NCBI GenBank assembly: GCA_904066235.2
Contig: CAJFCV020000002.1
Span: forward strand, 9,610,001 to 9,674,000
Source of the DNA: Bursaphelenchus xylophilus
Lineage: Eukaryota; Nematoda; Chromadorea; Rhabditida; Aphelenchoididae
DNA: 64,000 nucleotides
Direction: 5' to 3'
A model generated the notes under the pieces. That model was not told the origin of the DNA and ran no database searches. It saw nothing but the letters and a program-made list of their open reading frames with translations. The translations under genes and the position numbers were made by a program. Below are positions 48,922-60,200 of the stretch, one piece after another (positions within the stretch are counted from its first letter, which is position 1; the number at the start of each line of letters is the position of its first letter).

Positions 48922-49380
48922 TAAATTTATGCCAACTTTCATCAAAATTTTAGCGTCGCACTTTGGCCACTTCTCTTGTAATTTGTGACCGCAAAATCTA
49001 AAAAAATAATATTTGCTTTCCCGTTATTTTTATTATTTTTATTCCTTCATTTTTAGCCTAAAAAAACTTTTTTCCTATCCCCCCAAAAATACGGTATCCA
49101 AATTATAGACAGCGAGACCTTTTCGCTTCTCCTGTGGATCGTTTATTTCTCGTGTTTAAGCAATTCAGAAAAGTAAATGACGCTTTAAATGGGATGAGAA
49201 GAGAAAAAAGAGGCAAATACAGCGACCAACTCAAATAAATGATTTACAAATCGATTAACTGGCGAGGGAAATCGAGGGATTTACGGCTTTGTAACCGAAT
49301 TTGAGAGGCTTTCGTACTTTGCAAAGGAAATTTGTTAAAAATTTTTTTATTTATAAATATTTCAGCTATAGCTCAAGACC
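48922..49380. other. ZC4H2 upstream region
   Basis: Presumed promoter. ATATTTCAG ending at 49365 lies 15 nt before the ZC4H2 ATG and looks like a spliced-leader acceptor. Confidence 0.4.
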
Positions 49381-52300
49381 ATGACAATTTCACTGGAAGA
49401 ATTTGCAACCAAAATTTTTCAAATTTCTGAATTAAAGTAAGTCTACTACTTTTATACGTATAAAATATGACCTCTATACAACGTTCAGATTTCCTTTAAA
49501 TTTTGCGCACATTTCGGGGATAGGCCACATATCAATCTCTGAATTTTTAGCTCGCGCTTTCCAGGGGCAGCCGAGATATTGAACGGTCTTTGCGGCCGAG
49601 AGAGTACGCGAAACGCGGAGAGCGGTCAGAGGAAAATACACATTTTTTGACCTATCTTTGCCAGTTCCGCGCGGAAAAAATTGATTTTTTGTAGAAACAT
49701 TACTCTTTACAGTAGAAATAGGCATGAAACTTTTCGTGTCGAAATTCGGCAAAAAGTCGTAAATTTTGGCCGACTTTCGATCTAAAAATCTCGGTAAAAC
49801 ACATTTTTTTGTCATATCTTTGCCAGTTCCGCGCGGAAAAAATTGATTTTTAGTGAGAACATTTCTCTCTCCGGTAGAAAGAGGGACGAAACTTTTCATG
49901 CCAAAATTCGCAAAAAAGTGTAAATTTTGTTTCAGCAAAATCTGAGCGTCACACTTAGACATGGCTAGTGGGGGGCCGGGCTGGGCCGGGCCGAACGAGT
50001 TTTAAAGGCCCCGGGGCCGGGCCGACCTCTTCCGGCCCCCGGGCCGGGCCTGACCGGGGGCCCCCGCCAGGCCCCCAATCGGCCCCCAATGACTAAAATT
50101 CTCAGTCTCGAAGCGAAAATTAGGGATGCCAATAAAAATAAAACGCAGAGCCAAGAACCGATAGGGTTTTTTGAAGTAACTTTGGGCAATGGTTGGTAAT
50201 TTTTTGTTTCAAAAATTTTTTTTCGATTGTTATAACAAAAAAATGGGGGCTAAGGTAGTACAACCCCCCAGTCCAGTTCAGCCCCCCCTAGACCCAGTAT
50301 AAAACCCATCATCCAATCTGAACCGCCTACTTGGGATTGGGTTCTCTCGGCTACGATCATCGTTGCCTGAACCACAAGGACGAATTTGGACGGTAACTGA
50401 GGGTTTGAGCTAAAACGCCGGGGGTCATTTTGCTCTAATTTGCATTTTTTGTATAATTCTAATTTTTGAATTATGGGGGGTGTGAAATGGACAAAACAGT
50501 GGGGGTTTGAACTACCTTTCGTGGGGGGCTGAACTACCAAAGCCCAAAAAAATGTGTTATATCTCGTAATGAATGCAGATTTTATATTTACAGTTCGGCC
50601 CCCGGTCGGCCCCCGGCCCGGCCCGGCCCCCAGGGGGCCGGGGCCGGGCCGGGCCGAGAAAATTTGAAGGGGGCCGGGGCCGGGCCGACCTCTTCCGGCC
50701 CCCGGGCCGGGCCGCGATTTTCGGCCCGGCCCGGCCCCCCAGCCATGTCTAGTCACACTTGGGGTATTTTGAGGTACCCTATAAGTCTAATTTAAGCCTG
50801 ATCTTTTCCGGTCATTTACAAAATCTTTAGCTTCCGCTTTGGACTTAAAAAAAGTAATCTAAATTTGTCCCCAAGTTTCATCCAAATAGTTTCATCAAAA
50901 TTTGTAAAAAAAAAGGAGGAATTCCTAATTTGAAAAACCTCCTTTTTAAAATTGCTAGGCTAATTTTTAACGCCTTGTCTTTTCAGCCAAGTTATAAAAG
51001 CGTTGAAGACAGAACTCTGTGACGTTGACCATCTGCATTTGGAAAAAGCCACAAATTCCAAGTTTTTGGAACGATGCGAAGAAACGAAATCACATTTGAA
51101 CATTGAACACAAAACTCACACCGAGGAATTGAGATTGATTAACCAAGTAAGCGGAAATGATTTTGAGTGACTTTTATTAAAGGGCCTGTACAGCTACTTT
51201 AAAAAGCGATTTTCTCGGCTTGGGGTGGCTTTCTGATATATCGTTTGTTTTCGTGGCGGGACGCACTGACAAACTCGGTGCGATTTTTTGGATCCAAGAT
51301 GAAGAATATTACGTGTATAACGTACATTGTTCAACGAAATATGGCGCCAATTTGTTGTTTTTGTGTGGAGAATGGGTAAGTTGTTGTTTTGAAAAATTTT
51401 TGAGTTGATTTTTAGGCATTTTTGATGTTGGGGATGCTTTTTGAAAACTTTGGGATAAATTATAAGGTAAAATAGGTTTTATGAAGTGGAAGAAGGATAA
51501 ACTTGTCCTAGAAGGTTTTGTTTCTGAGTGGGTGAAGTTATTTCGAATACTCTACATTGTTTTTGACAGATTCATGGATGTTTGATATTATTTTAGGTAA
51601 AACTGGTTGTTGCGGAAGTGAAGAAGCCCCCAAAGCGCACTCTTGGTTAGTGGAAGGCTGAACAACAGCAGACCAAGCAGGAGTTCAAGACACGCCGGGC
51701 CAACGAGGGCCCGCTAACCAGAAAGGTGTTCAAAAACTCTTTCTCTTGAAGAAAGACAACGAGGAAGGTGGAATATTAGCCGAAAAACGCATCACATTGT
51801 AAGTTCATTTGACATTTTTCTTTGGCTTTTAGGAACTTCGTGATAAGTTTGAAGAAGCACATAACTTTTTTGATGTTAACTTATATTACACATGTCGTTT
51901 CAGAAGTGTCAATTCTACTTCTAACCACCCCAACTGCCGTGATAACCCCGAGGAACACCGCTTCATAACCGTTGATTGATCTCGTTATTATCCCACATTA
52001 AACTTGAATAATTTATGGATAAATTCTTGAAAAAGGTCAACATAATAGAAAAAAGGTGAATCTCCTCAATCCAAGATGCAAGAGGGCAAACAAGGCATCG
52101 TCTGAAGCTCATGATTCAGGTTCGGTGGTGCAACTTTGCTGGAAACCACAGGGGTTCTGGACCATTTAGCATCTTGCCTTCTTCTTTAGGAGACGATTGA
52201 GTCTATAAAATGATCTAATTGTGAACGGAAAGGCATATACGCAACATTACGACGCATTTTCCACTTATTTCTACCTAAAATAATATCAAAAATTCATGAA

Positions 52301-53920
52301 TCTGTCAAAAACAATGTAGTTTTCAAAATAACTTCACCCACTCAGAAACAAAACCTTCTAGGACAAGTTTATCCTTCTTCCACTTCATAAAACCTATTTT
52401 ACCTTATAATTTATCCCAAAGTTTTCAAAAAGCATCCCCAACATCAAAAATGCCTAAAAATCAACTCAAAAATTTTTCAAAACGACAACTTACCCATTCT
52501 CCACACAAAAACTACAAATTGGCGCCATATTTCGTTGAACAATGTACGTTATACACGTAATATTCTTCATCTTGGATCCAAAAAAATCGCACCGAGTTTG
52601 TCAGTGCGTCTCGCCACGAAAACAAACGATATATCAGAAAGCCACCCCAAGCCGAGAAAATCGCTTTTCAAAGTAGCTGTACAGGCCCTTTAACAAGGGA
52701 AGTACCCCAAGTGAGGCGCTCAGTTTTTTATGAAACTTGGCACAAATTTAGAATAATTTTTTCTAAGATATAAGAATCTTAGCTCGCGCTTTGCAGAAAC
52801 AACCAAGATTTTTAGATCGAAAGTCGGCCGAAATTTAGGACTTTTTGCCGAATTTCGGCACAAAAAGTTTCATGCCTATTTCAACCGTAAAGGCTAATGT
52901 TTCTACAAAAAATCAAAATTTTCCGCTCGAAACTGCCAAAGTTATGGCCAAAAAGCGGTTTTTTCTCTGACCGCCCTCCACGTTTGGCGTGCTCTCTCGG
53001 CGGCAAAAATCGTTCGATATCTTGGCGGCGCCCGCAAAGCGCGAGCTAAAACTTTCAGGAATTGATATTTAGTTCATACCCGACGTGTTTGCAAAATTTA
53101 AAGAAAATCTGAGCGTCGCACTTCGAGTACTTAAGATAAAAAAATTGTATTTTTAACACAAAATCTTAACTTCAGGATATAAATCATTTGGAGGATTTGG
53201 TGAAGACAGTCAAATCAAAGCAGATTACCGACAGAGGAGTGTTGAAAGAAAAGTTTGAGAAGCTGCGGAAGGATCAGAAATCGGCCAATCAGCGACTGGC
53301 TGATGTTAATTTAGAAAACGAAAAAATTGATGTGCTTGAGGCACCGAAATGGTAAGATTTTTGAGACATATATATTTTAAACCTTAGCAGTTTTGCTTTC
53401 CTTATCTTTGATTCCAATTTTGATTTCTTTTCCTTGCACTGTGTCAAAATAAAATTTGAAATTTTTTGCACAATGCAATCAAAAAAAAATCGAAAAATTC
53501 GCAAAAGAGCAATCTCTTCATTTTGAAAAAACTGTAAATGATATTACCGACCATTTCTTCCCTTCAGGCTCAAGGACAAGCAATCTACATCAGTAGACCC
53601 TCAGGCAATGACAAATCAAAATATTTTCCAAATGCTCATGCCACAAGGCGCAAGCCATTTACTTGGCATGAATCCAATGCTAATTAGCCTCCAAAGGACG
53701 GCTGCTTTACAATACCCAGGAATCACCCCGAGGCGAATTGGAGAAGACCCGTCAAAAAGCAAAGTAACCCCTATGAGACCTACTACAACATAATTTTTTT
53801 TAGAAATGTCTAAACTGCAGTCAACTCATCCACCGGAACGCACCAATTTGCCCGTTCTGCAAGACCAAGAGTGTGTCACGGAATCCGCGGCGTTATAGAC
53901 GAGAGAAACCGAATAATTAG
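49381..53920 (+). CDS. ZC4H2: ZC4H2-type zinc-finger coiled-coil protein
   Basis: ZC4H2 is a nuclear/postsynaptic adaptor implicated in neural development and RNF220 signalling in vertebrates; here the function is inferred. Exons 49381-49436, 50987-51146, 53176-53351, 53568-53763 and 53804-53920 join in frame to 234 aa (human about 224). The N-terminal half is a coiled coil; [17 protein letters not shown] matches the conserved EELRLI-ADIN segment. A Met/Gln/Leu-rich linker follows. The last exon encodes the C4H2 finger [20 protein letters not shown] and a basic tail ([10 protein letters not shown]), nearly identical to the vertebrate finger. That exon is reached only through a 40-nt intron (53764-53803); reading through gives a false stop at 53791-53793. 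Introns 1 and 2 contain a family A copy, a GC-rich hAT-like element and a 1.5-kb palindrome. Confidence 0.93.
49484..50775 (-). mobile_element. Family A MITE, rearranged and split by a GC-rich element
   Basis: Reverse copy with an internal partial duplication (the GTTCCGCGCGGAAAAAATTG block occurs twice) in ZC4H2 intron 1. Its right inverted end (GAGCGTCACACTTGGGGTA) is interrupted by the element 49956-50751. Confidence 0.75.
49956..50751. mobile_element. GC-rich hAT-like foldback element (family F)
   Basis: Ends TAGACATGGCT / AGCCATGTCTA are flanked by a perfect 8-bp duplication GTCACACT (49948-49955, 50752-50759). The arms are long GGGCC/GGCCC hexamer-like runs, extreme for this AT-rich genome, around an AT-richer core of about 430 bp. 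No transposase. Open frames in the arms are by-products of the GC repeats. Confidence 0.85.
51181..52689. mobile_element. 1.5-kb palindrome with TTAA flanks and coding-like loop
   Basis: Arms of about 420 bp (51181-51605 and 52265-52689) are almost identical reverse complements beginning AGGGCCTGTACAGCTACTTT; TTAA lies on both sides (51177-51180, 52690-52693). The TTAA target suggests a piggyBac-like origin. The loop (about 51606-52264) contains broken protein-coding sequence: [20 protein letters not shown] in one frame with stops on both sides, and a second frame that reaches RFITVD and a stop through a GTAAGT/TTTCAG intron. High arm identity implies youth. Confidence 0.85.
52694..53132 (+). 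mobile_element. Family A MITE, right end lost
   Basis: Forward copy starting CAAGGGAAGTACCCC directly after the TTAA of the palindrome. It ends at CACTTCGAGTACTT without the final CCCCTG. Confidence 0.82.
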
Positions 53921-54331
53921 CCGGCATGTGTAATATAGATGTGTTGTTGGCAAATAAACAGTATTGAGTTGGATTTTTGGACTTGAAATTAATGGACAAT
54001 CTTCCATCGACCCATAAATTTTGACTTTATATGAGATTCATTACAATTCCGACAGTTTGGAGGTAGAGAGTCACACTTGACACGTAAGGCGAACAGTTGA
54101 CGCAACAATTATTTTTTCATTTTTGTGCGGTTGGCGCCTTCTTTTCGTGGATTTCTCGTCCATCTTCAGCATAAATTGATGTGTTTCTAGTGGACTCTAC
54201 CCATCTTTTCTAACTTATTTTGTTTTTCGAAGCCCTATTATTTTCCCAGCAACAAATCTTATTTTTTCTTGAAATACTTGACAAGTCGGTGGCAAAACAC
54301 GACGAAAATTCGTCGTTGACCCAGTTTTAGC
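53921..54331. other. ZC4H2-RNF121 intergenic region
   Basis: A motif copy overlaps the ZC4H2 3' end (about 53925-53939, -), and an AATAAA lies near 53950. AGTTTTAG ends one base before the RNF121 ATG. Confidence 0.45.
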
Positions 54332-56643
54332 ATGAAGAGTGTGAAGGAATTGATGGAAGAGGAGGTAAGCAAGGCTTTATGTTTGTTTGTTTTCGGTTTT
54401 TAGAGCAATTCCAAGGTGATATTGAACTTGAGGTTGGAGGCGCTAGATGTGCGAATATTGTTGTTTTGGCGGTTTCACAACATAGTAAACACCTTTCGTA
54501 AGGGTTTTGCTGCCTTTTGGAAGTGGAAATACGGCTTACTATCTTATTTTTGAGCGATTTTCTTGGGGAAGTCGATCTAGTGTAACATAAAAACACATAA
54601 ATTTTGTCAAGTATTTGATAGAGATCGTATAGGAAGTTGCGACATACCTTCAGGAAGACATTCTACCGCTTTTTAAGTAGGTTTCGACTGGCTAAATTAC
54701 AAATTCCTTCATCTCTATCTATCGCATGGATAACATACCTAAGATCTGAAAACCCTTTTTTTCAGCAGCGTGATGAGCAAGAATGGCATAAGAAACATGA
54801 AGAAGAGCATCGGAAACATCAAGGCCACGATGTCATGCACGCCGAGATCTTCATTGTCTTCATTGTTGTAATGATCATCTCTCAAGTTTTGTTGGTGATC
54901 TGGAAACGAAAGCATTTCCGAAGTTATCAAGTGTGCACCTTGATTGGATTATGGCTGATCCCGCCGATTGTCTCGATCTCCAAGGAATTCTACCGGTTTC
55001 TGTTCACTTGGGTGGCGTTTAGTGCAATATCTGGCTATATCTTCAAGATTTCCACGGCGGATCACATCAGCGGCAAGACGCCAAGGTAAAATACGTTTTT
55101 TAAATTGATATTGTTCTGTTTTTAGGAAAGAAATATGAAGAAAACTGGAGTTTGGGAAATTTTTGTACCTAAAATAATATAAAGATATGCCATGTGCTGT
55201 AGAAGAACAAATAGACATTAAAAATGCTACTAAGAGCTTTTTTACAGATTTGTGTACAATTTCTTAATGGCTCTTCACGTCCTTTCGTACGTCCTCGGCA
55301 TTGTTGGATACATGATCATACTTGGTGCATTGTTCGGAATCAATTTTATGTTTGGTGTGAAAACCTCAACATTTATGGATCTGGGATTGTTGCTAATGTT
55401 CTACGGGATTTACTATGGAGTTCTCGGCCGGGACTTTGCTCATATCTGCACGGATCGGCTGGCTTGCAAAATTGGGGTAAGTGTCATGGATAATATCGAA
55501 AAAAATCGGGATAAATTATGCTTTTATTGATTGAAATGATAAGGGAAAGGCGTTAGTAGCTCTGAGGATGAGATTTGAAAAGATTTATGCAGTGAGGATT
55601 ACTGTAACTTTCAGGTTTTATGGGGTTTCTCTGAGTGGATGACTTTAGATAATGTGGTAAAAAAGTAATGAAGTTTTGCTATTTTTTTGGAGGTTTATTA
55701 TCTTATCAGCTTCCAAATATCAAATGGGGTCGATAGGAGGGAATATTAGACTTTGGATAACTGTAAAATTGTTTTTGGAAGGTTTTTTCTTCCACTAGGT
55801 CTCATGGATAATATAGTCAAGATATGATAAAAAATCTGTATTTTTTTGAAGGCTTGGAATATAACTAGTGTCTACAAGGCTTTGGGATGGAATTTGAGGG
55901 GTTTTTATTTATGTTTGGTTACTGTAAACTTGAGTTTTTAGTGATTTTTTCTTCCACTAGGTCTCATGGATAATATAGTCAAGATATGATAAATAATCTA
56001 TATTTTTTGAATGTTAGGTGTGTAACTAGTATCTGTAAGGCTTAGGGATTTAATTCGAGGGGTTTTTATGTAAGTTGGGTTACTGTAAAATTAAATTTTT
56101 TGTGATTTTTACCGGACTTGGTATCATGTGTAATATAATCAAAATTAAAGAAAAAAATAGCTGTTTTTGAAGTCCTATTTTTGCCAGATTGATATAGGAG
56201 CTCATGAAGAATTTAATTTATTCTTTTCAATCTACTCTTGTAAATCTATCTCACTGTAACATCCTCAATTTCAGTACTTTACCAACGAAGGCCTCCCGAA
56301 AAAGACCCTCGAGCCGAATGTGTGCGCAGTTTGCGGAGATGTTGTCCGACCGGCGCCAAAAGAAATGGAAGTCGCCGACGAGCTGGACGAACCCACCTAC
56401 ACCCTCAGTTGTGGCCACCGCTTCCACGAACGTTGCATTCGCGGCTGGGTGGTGATCGGCAAACAACAGACCTGCCCCTACTGCAAGGAAAAGGTCGATC
56501 TCCAGCGAATGTTCAAAAACCCATGGGAAAAACCTCACCTATTCTACGGGAAACTCCTCGATTGGTGCCGCTACCTAGTCGCATGGCAGCCACTCATCTT
56601 GTTCGTCGTGAAAATCTTGAATAATTACTTTGGACTAGAGTGA
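54332..56643 (+). CDS. rnf-121: RNF121-like RING-H2 E3 ubiquitin ligase (ER/Golgi membrane)
   Basis: RNF121 family ligases act in ER/Golgi quality control and ion-channel or receptor trafficking. Exons 54332-54364, 54766-55085, 55248-55476 and 56275-56643 join in frame to 316 aa. A His/Glu-rich start (HEEEHRKHQGHDVMHAE) precedes about five hydrophobic segments (FIVFIVVMIISQVLLVIW; VLGIVGYMIILGALFGINF and others). Then comes a RING-H2: CAVCGDVV, LSCGHRFHERCIRGW and CPYCKEKVDL carry the zinc ligands, followed by NPWEKPHLFYGKLLDWCRYL and VAWQP, near identical to human RNF121. The protein ends FGLE. The ATG directly follows a TTTTAG acceptor, as for a trans-spliced gene. AATAAA is at 56685-56690. 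Intron 3 holds four copies of the dispersed motif. Confidence 0.96.
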
Positions 56644-56766
56644 AAAAACAGCAGCTATTTATTGATTTTTTTGGATTGAAAATGAATAAATGTGATATTT
56701 ATTGAAATTTTGGGAAGTTTGGAGGGCAACCTCTGAAAATTAGAAATTCCCATGGTTCTAAATTTT

Positions 56767-57026
56767 GATTATGCAAATAAAAAAAATTTTTGATTATGCA
56801 AATTAAAAAAAATTTTTGACAAATTGAAAAAAACTTTGATTATGCAAATTAAAAAATTTTTTGATTATGCAAATAAAAGAAATTTTTGATTATGCAAATT
56901 AAAAAAATTTTTGATTATGCAAATAAAAAAATTTTTGATTATGCAAATTAAAAAAAATTTTTGCTTATGCAAATTAAAAAAAATTTTTGATTATGCAAAT
57001 TGAAAAAAAATTTTGATTATGCAAAT
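56767..57026. repeat. AT-rich tandem array with ten ATGCAAAT octamers
   Basis: Ten imperfect units of about 24-27 bp, each containing TTATGCAAAT(A/T) between A-runs and T-runs, lie between RNF121 and the PLAT gene. A further inverted ATGCAAAT / ATTTGCAT pair is at about 57138-57167. ATGCAAAT is the classic POU/octamer site; whether it is used is unknown. Confidence 0.9.
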
Positions 57027-57251
57027 AAAAAAAAGTTCAAAATGTTTAGAAATTTGGATTTTCAGAGCTCTCGGAGAGCGATCAACCAACCTTCCCCCGG
57101 GATGAAAATGCCGCCGAATGAGCGAAAATTCGATTTTCATGCAAATTTTGCAAAAATTTGCATGAAAATGTATAAAATTGGTCCGAGAAAATGAAAACCC
57201 TCATTATCCAAAAGTCTCATCTCGAATTTGGTCGCCTTTTGAAGCCCGGAA
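57027..57251. promoter_or_regulatory. Upstream region of the PLAT-domain gene
   Basis: A short spacer with the inverted octamer pair. Presumed promoter/leader of the next gene. Confidence 0.35.
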
Positions 57252-60200
57252 ATGTCCGAAAATCCCAGCAATGGTCCGCCAGCCGGCTCCGATCCACCGC
57301 AGATCGACTTGAACAACAATCTTGAGGGACCCCCACCACCCAAACCAGAGGAAGGTAATAGGTGTAACGTATCACGTACATAATATAATGATTAATTTCA
57401 GGTCAACCCGAAGGTATTCCAGTCGCGCCAGCTGCAAATCCGAGCGCTGCATCCCTTCAGCAGTCCGAAACTGGCTCGGCTCCGGCAAGCCCGGCTTCGA
57501 ATTTGGGCCAGCCAGCCCAAGCGGAGGCGAGTTCGAACCCTCCGGAAATTCCGACCCTTCCCAATCCCGATGTTGTGACTGGATTGGAACCTGCGCCGGA
57601 AACATTCCCCTCGGAGGGTCCAGAGAGTTTGAGAGGACAAGAGGCCGAAAAAGAGACGAAAAATGAGAGTGCCGGACAAGGTAGGAGAATATGAGGAGCC
57701 TGTAGGGGTACTTTTTTTGAAAAATTTTGATTCCCAGATATTGAGGAAGCTTGGATGAGAATTTTTTGAGATTTTGGCTTTAAATTTGCTGATTTTTAAG
57801 GAAAATGTAAAAAAAAATATTTTTTTGATTTTTTTGTCCAAAACTACAGTTTTTTCCGAAGAATTTCAACCTAAAAATCTCACGTATGCCCTAAAAAATT
57901 CTAATTTACAATTGTCACCCAGTTTTATCGAGATCCGAGAACTTTGCCCCACCAAGGGCAACACTTGACCCAATCGAGTCAAGTCTTCCTCTTGGTCCAT
58001 ATAATCGACCTTTTTCGAATAACAATACATTTTTTGACACCCCGAAAGCTTTTTTCTAGTTTATTTCACAAACGGTCAATATGAAATTTAAAATTCAACG
58101 GTCAAATTACAGGTTACCCCACTTTTTCAAAAATTTTAAAAATTAATTTGATATTTTACAGGGTGGGCCACTAAAACCTTCCGTCCTCTTTTTTTAGGTT
58201 TCTCCGCGGAGACTCCGCCGATTTTCATGAAATTTAGGTTTTTCTGGAGCAGAGATTCGCCATTTTCAACCGATTGAATTTCAGGAAAAAACATTCTGAA
58301 TTTACTTTACTATGCCTTCCCAAAGTTTTGAAAATTATTTTCGAGCCGAAACCGCTAAAACTTTGAAAATTTTTGGAATGATTTTCAATTGCCTTTCTCG
58401 GACTTGGAAAATTTCGGGCTTTTTTGGTAAAATCGTGGAGTAAAAATTTCCGTACGCTTTCTCTAAACTTTGTTTGTAAGTTTGTAAGTTAAAGGAAGTA
58501 AGTTAAAATTTGTAAGTTAAAACCAAAAAAGTGTTGTCTGCATTACCGTTAGGGTATGAATGTTGAAAAAAAATTTTTTTTCAACAAGAGTGAAAAAGTC
58601 CACATTAAGGCTACGAGTCATGGCTTGGCGCATTGAGGCTTGGAGCCAGGCTCGATTGAAGTTAAACCATGCTCAAGATCCGCAATTCGAGCTGTTCTTA
58701 ACTTTCAAAGCCCCTACAAGTTCGTGCTGCAAAAGGAGGTGGACACGTCGAAATCAGATAGAAATATTAATAATCAAATTGTTAAAAAGATTACTTTTTA
58801 CAACAGTATTTTGCAAATATATGAGGCAAACCAAGTAAGATTTCACCCAAAAACCCGAAAAAATGACCGAGTTTTCAAAATCATTCCAAAAATTTCCGAA
58901 GTTTTAGCGGTTTCGGCTCGAAAATAATTTTCAAAAACTTTGGAAAGGCATAGAAAGGTCAATTCAGGATATTTTTTTTTTCAAATTCAACCTGTTGAAA
59001 ATGGCGCATCTCAGCTCCAGAAAAACCTAAATTTCATGAAAATCGGCGGAGTCTCCGCGGAGAAATCTAAAAAAAGAGAACGGAAGGTTTAGTGGCCCAC
59101 CCTGTATTGTTTTTTTATTATTCCTCGTTGGAGTTTTGATTTTGTTTATTTTTCCTATCCAATTTTTCATTTCAGATCTCCTCACCGCTTCCCCGGCCGC
59201 ATCTCCTGCGGCCCTTGGTGATGCTGCCAATCTAGCCTCGAGCGAAGCCAGCATCTCCCCTCTTCATTCCAGCTCTGACAATTCGGTTCGTACCCGCTCG
59301 AAGAGGTCGAGCAGCAGCAGTTCGAAGGATTGGAAACACACCGAGAATTGCTCTTATTCGATTGTGGTGCGAACCTCCAAAGAACCCAAGGCCGGGACCA
59401 ATGCCAACGTCTTTGTTCAGGTGAGTTTTGGGATAAAAGAAGTTGAAAAAGAGGAAAGATAAAAAAATTGATAAAAAAATGATTTGAAAAAAATAAAAAA
59501 AAGTTTTCGAAGGGAAATTTTCGTGTTAAAAATATTAAAAACCCGGTCGTTAAAATTTTCAAAAAATTTGGAATTTTTTTGGATTTTCCGAGTTTTTTGA
59601 CGGAATCTGGCCCAAATTATTTGAAAAAGCGAAAAACATTTTTGGAGGGAAATTTTGGTTTTAAGAATATTTAAAAACACATGCTCCAAATTTTCAAAAA
59701 ATTTGAAATTTTTTAGGGTTTTCCGAGTTTTTTTTTTCTTTGACTAAACATGGCCGTGTCTGCATATTTCCACCGTAGAGGGTAATGTTTCCACAAAAAA
59801 TCAATTTTTTCTATACGAAATTACAGAAGATTTGGGCAAAAAAGTGTTTTTCTCTCTGACCGCGCTCCGCATTTTGCGCGCTCTCTCGGAAAAAAGATGA
59901 TTGAATATCTGGTGGAGCAAAGTGATATATGCATCGCCAACATAGTCTATATACGATAAATTGAAAAAAGTCCTAAAATATCCATTTTTTCAGCTGACCG
60001 ATGAAGATGGTGTTCAAACGGACAAGTTGCGTCTCAAATGTTCGATTACTCATCGCCAAAAATTCCGACGTGGTCATGTACGTTTATTTTCACTTCTTTT
60101 ACTAACAGGGAAGTACTACAAGTGCGACGCTCAGATTTTGATGACACTTGGCACAAATTTAGAATAATTTGTTCTAAGATATATGCGAGAATCCTAGCTC

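Noticed and set aside
49965..50756. Pro/Gly/Arg-rich open frames ([12 protein letters not shown])
   Set aside because: They are translations of the GC hexamer runs of the family F foldback arms and occur in several frames at once.
53608..53793. Short ORF ending with TAA at 53791-53793 as the end of ZC4H2
   Set aside because: Splicing at 53763/53804 keeps frame and adds the family's diagnostic zinc finger, so the TAA is intronic.
56767..57026. CRISPR-like array
   Set aside because: Units are AT-rich, imperfect and without unique spacers, in a eukaryotic context with no cas genes. It is a minisatellite.
58560..58927. Tc1/mariner transposase inside family H
   Set aside because: The interior has only short, decayed frames; no DDE/D signature or HTH could be read in order.
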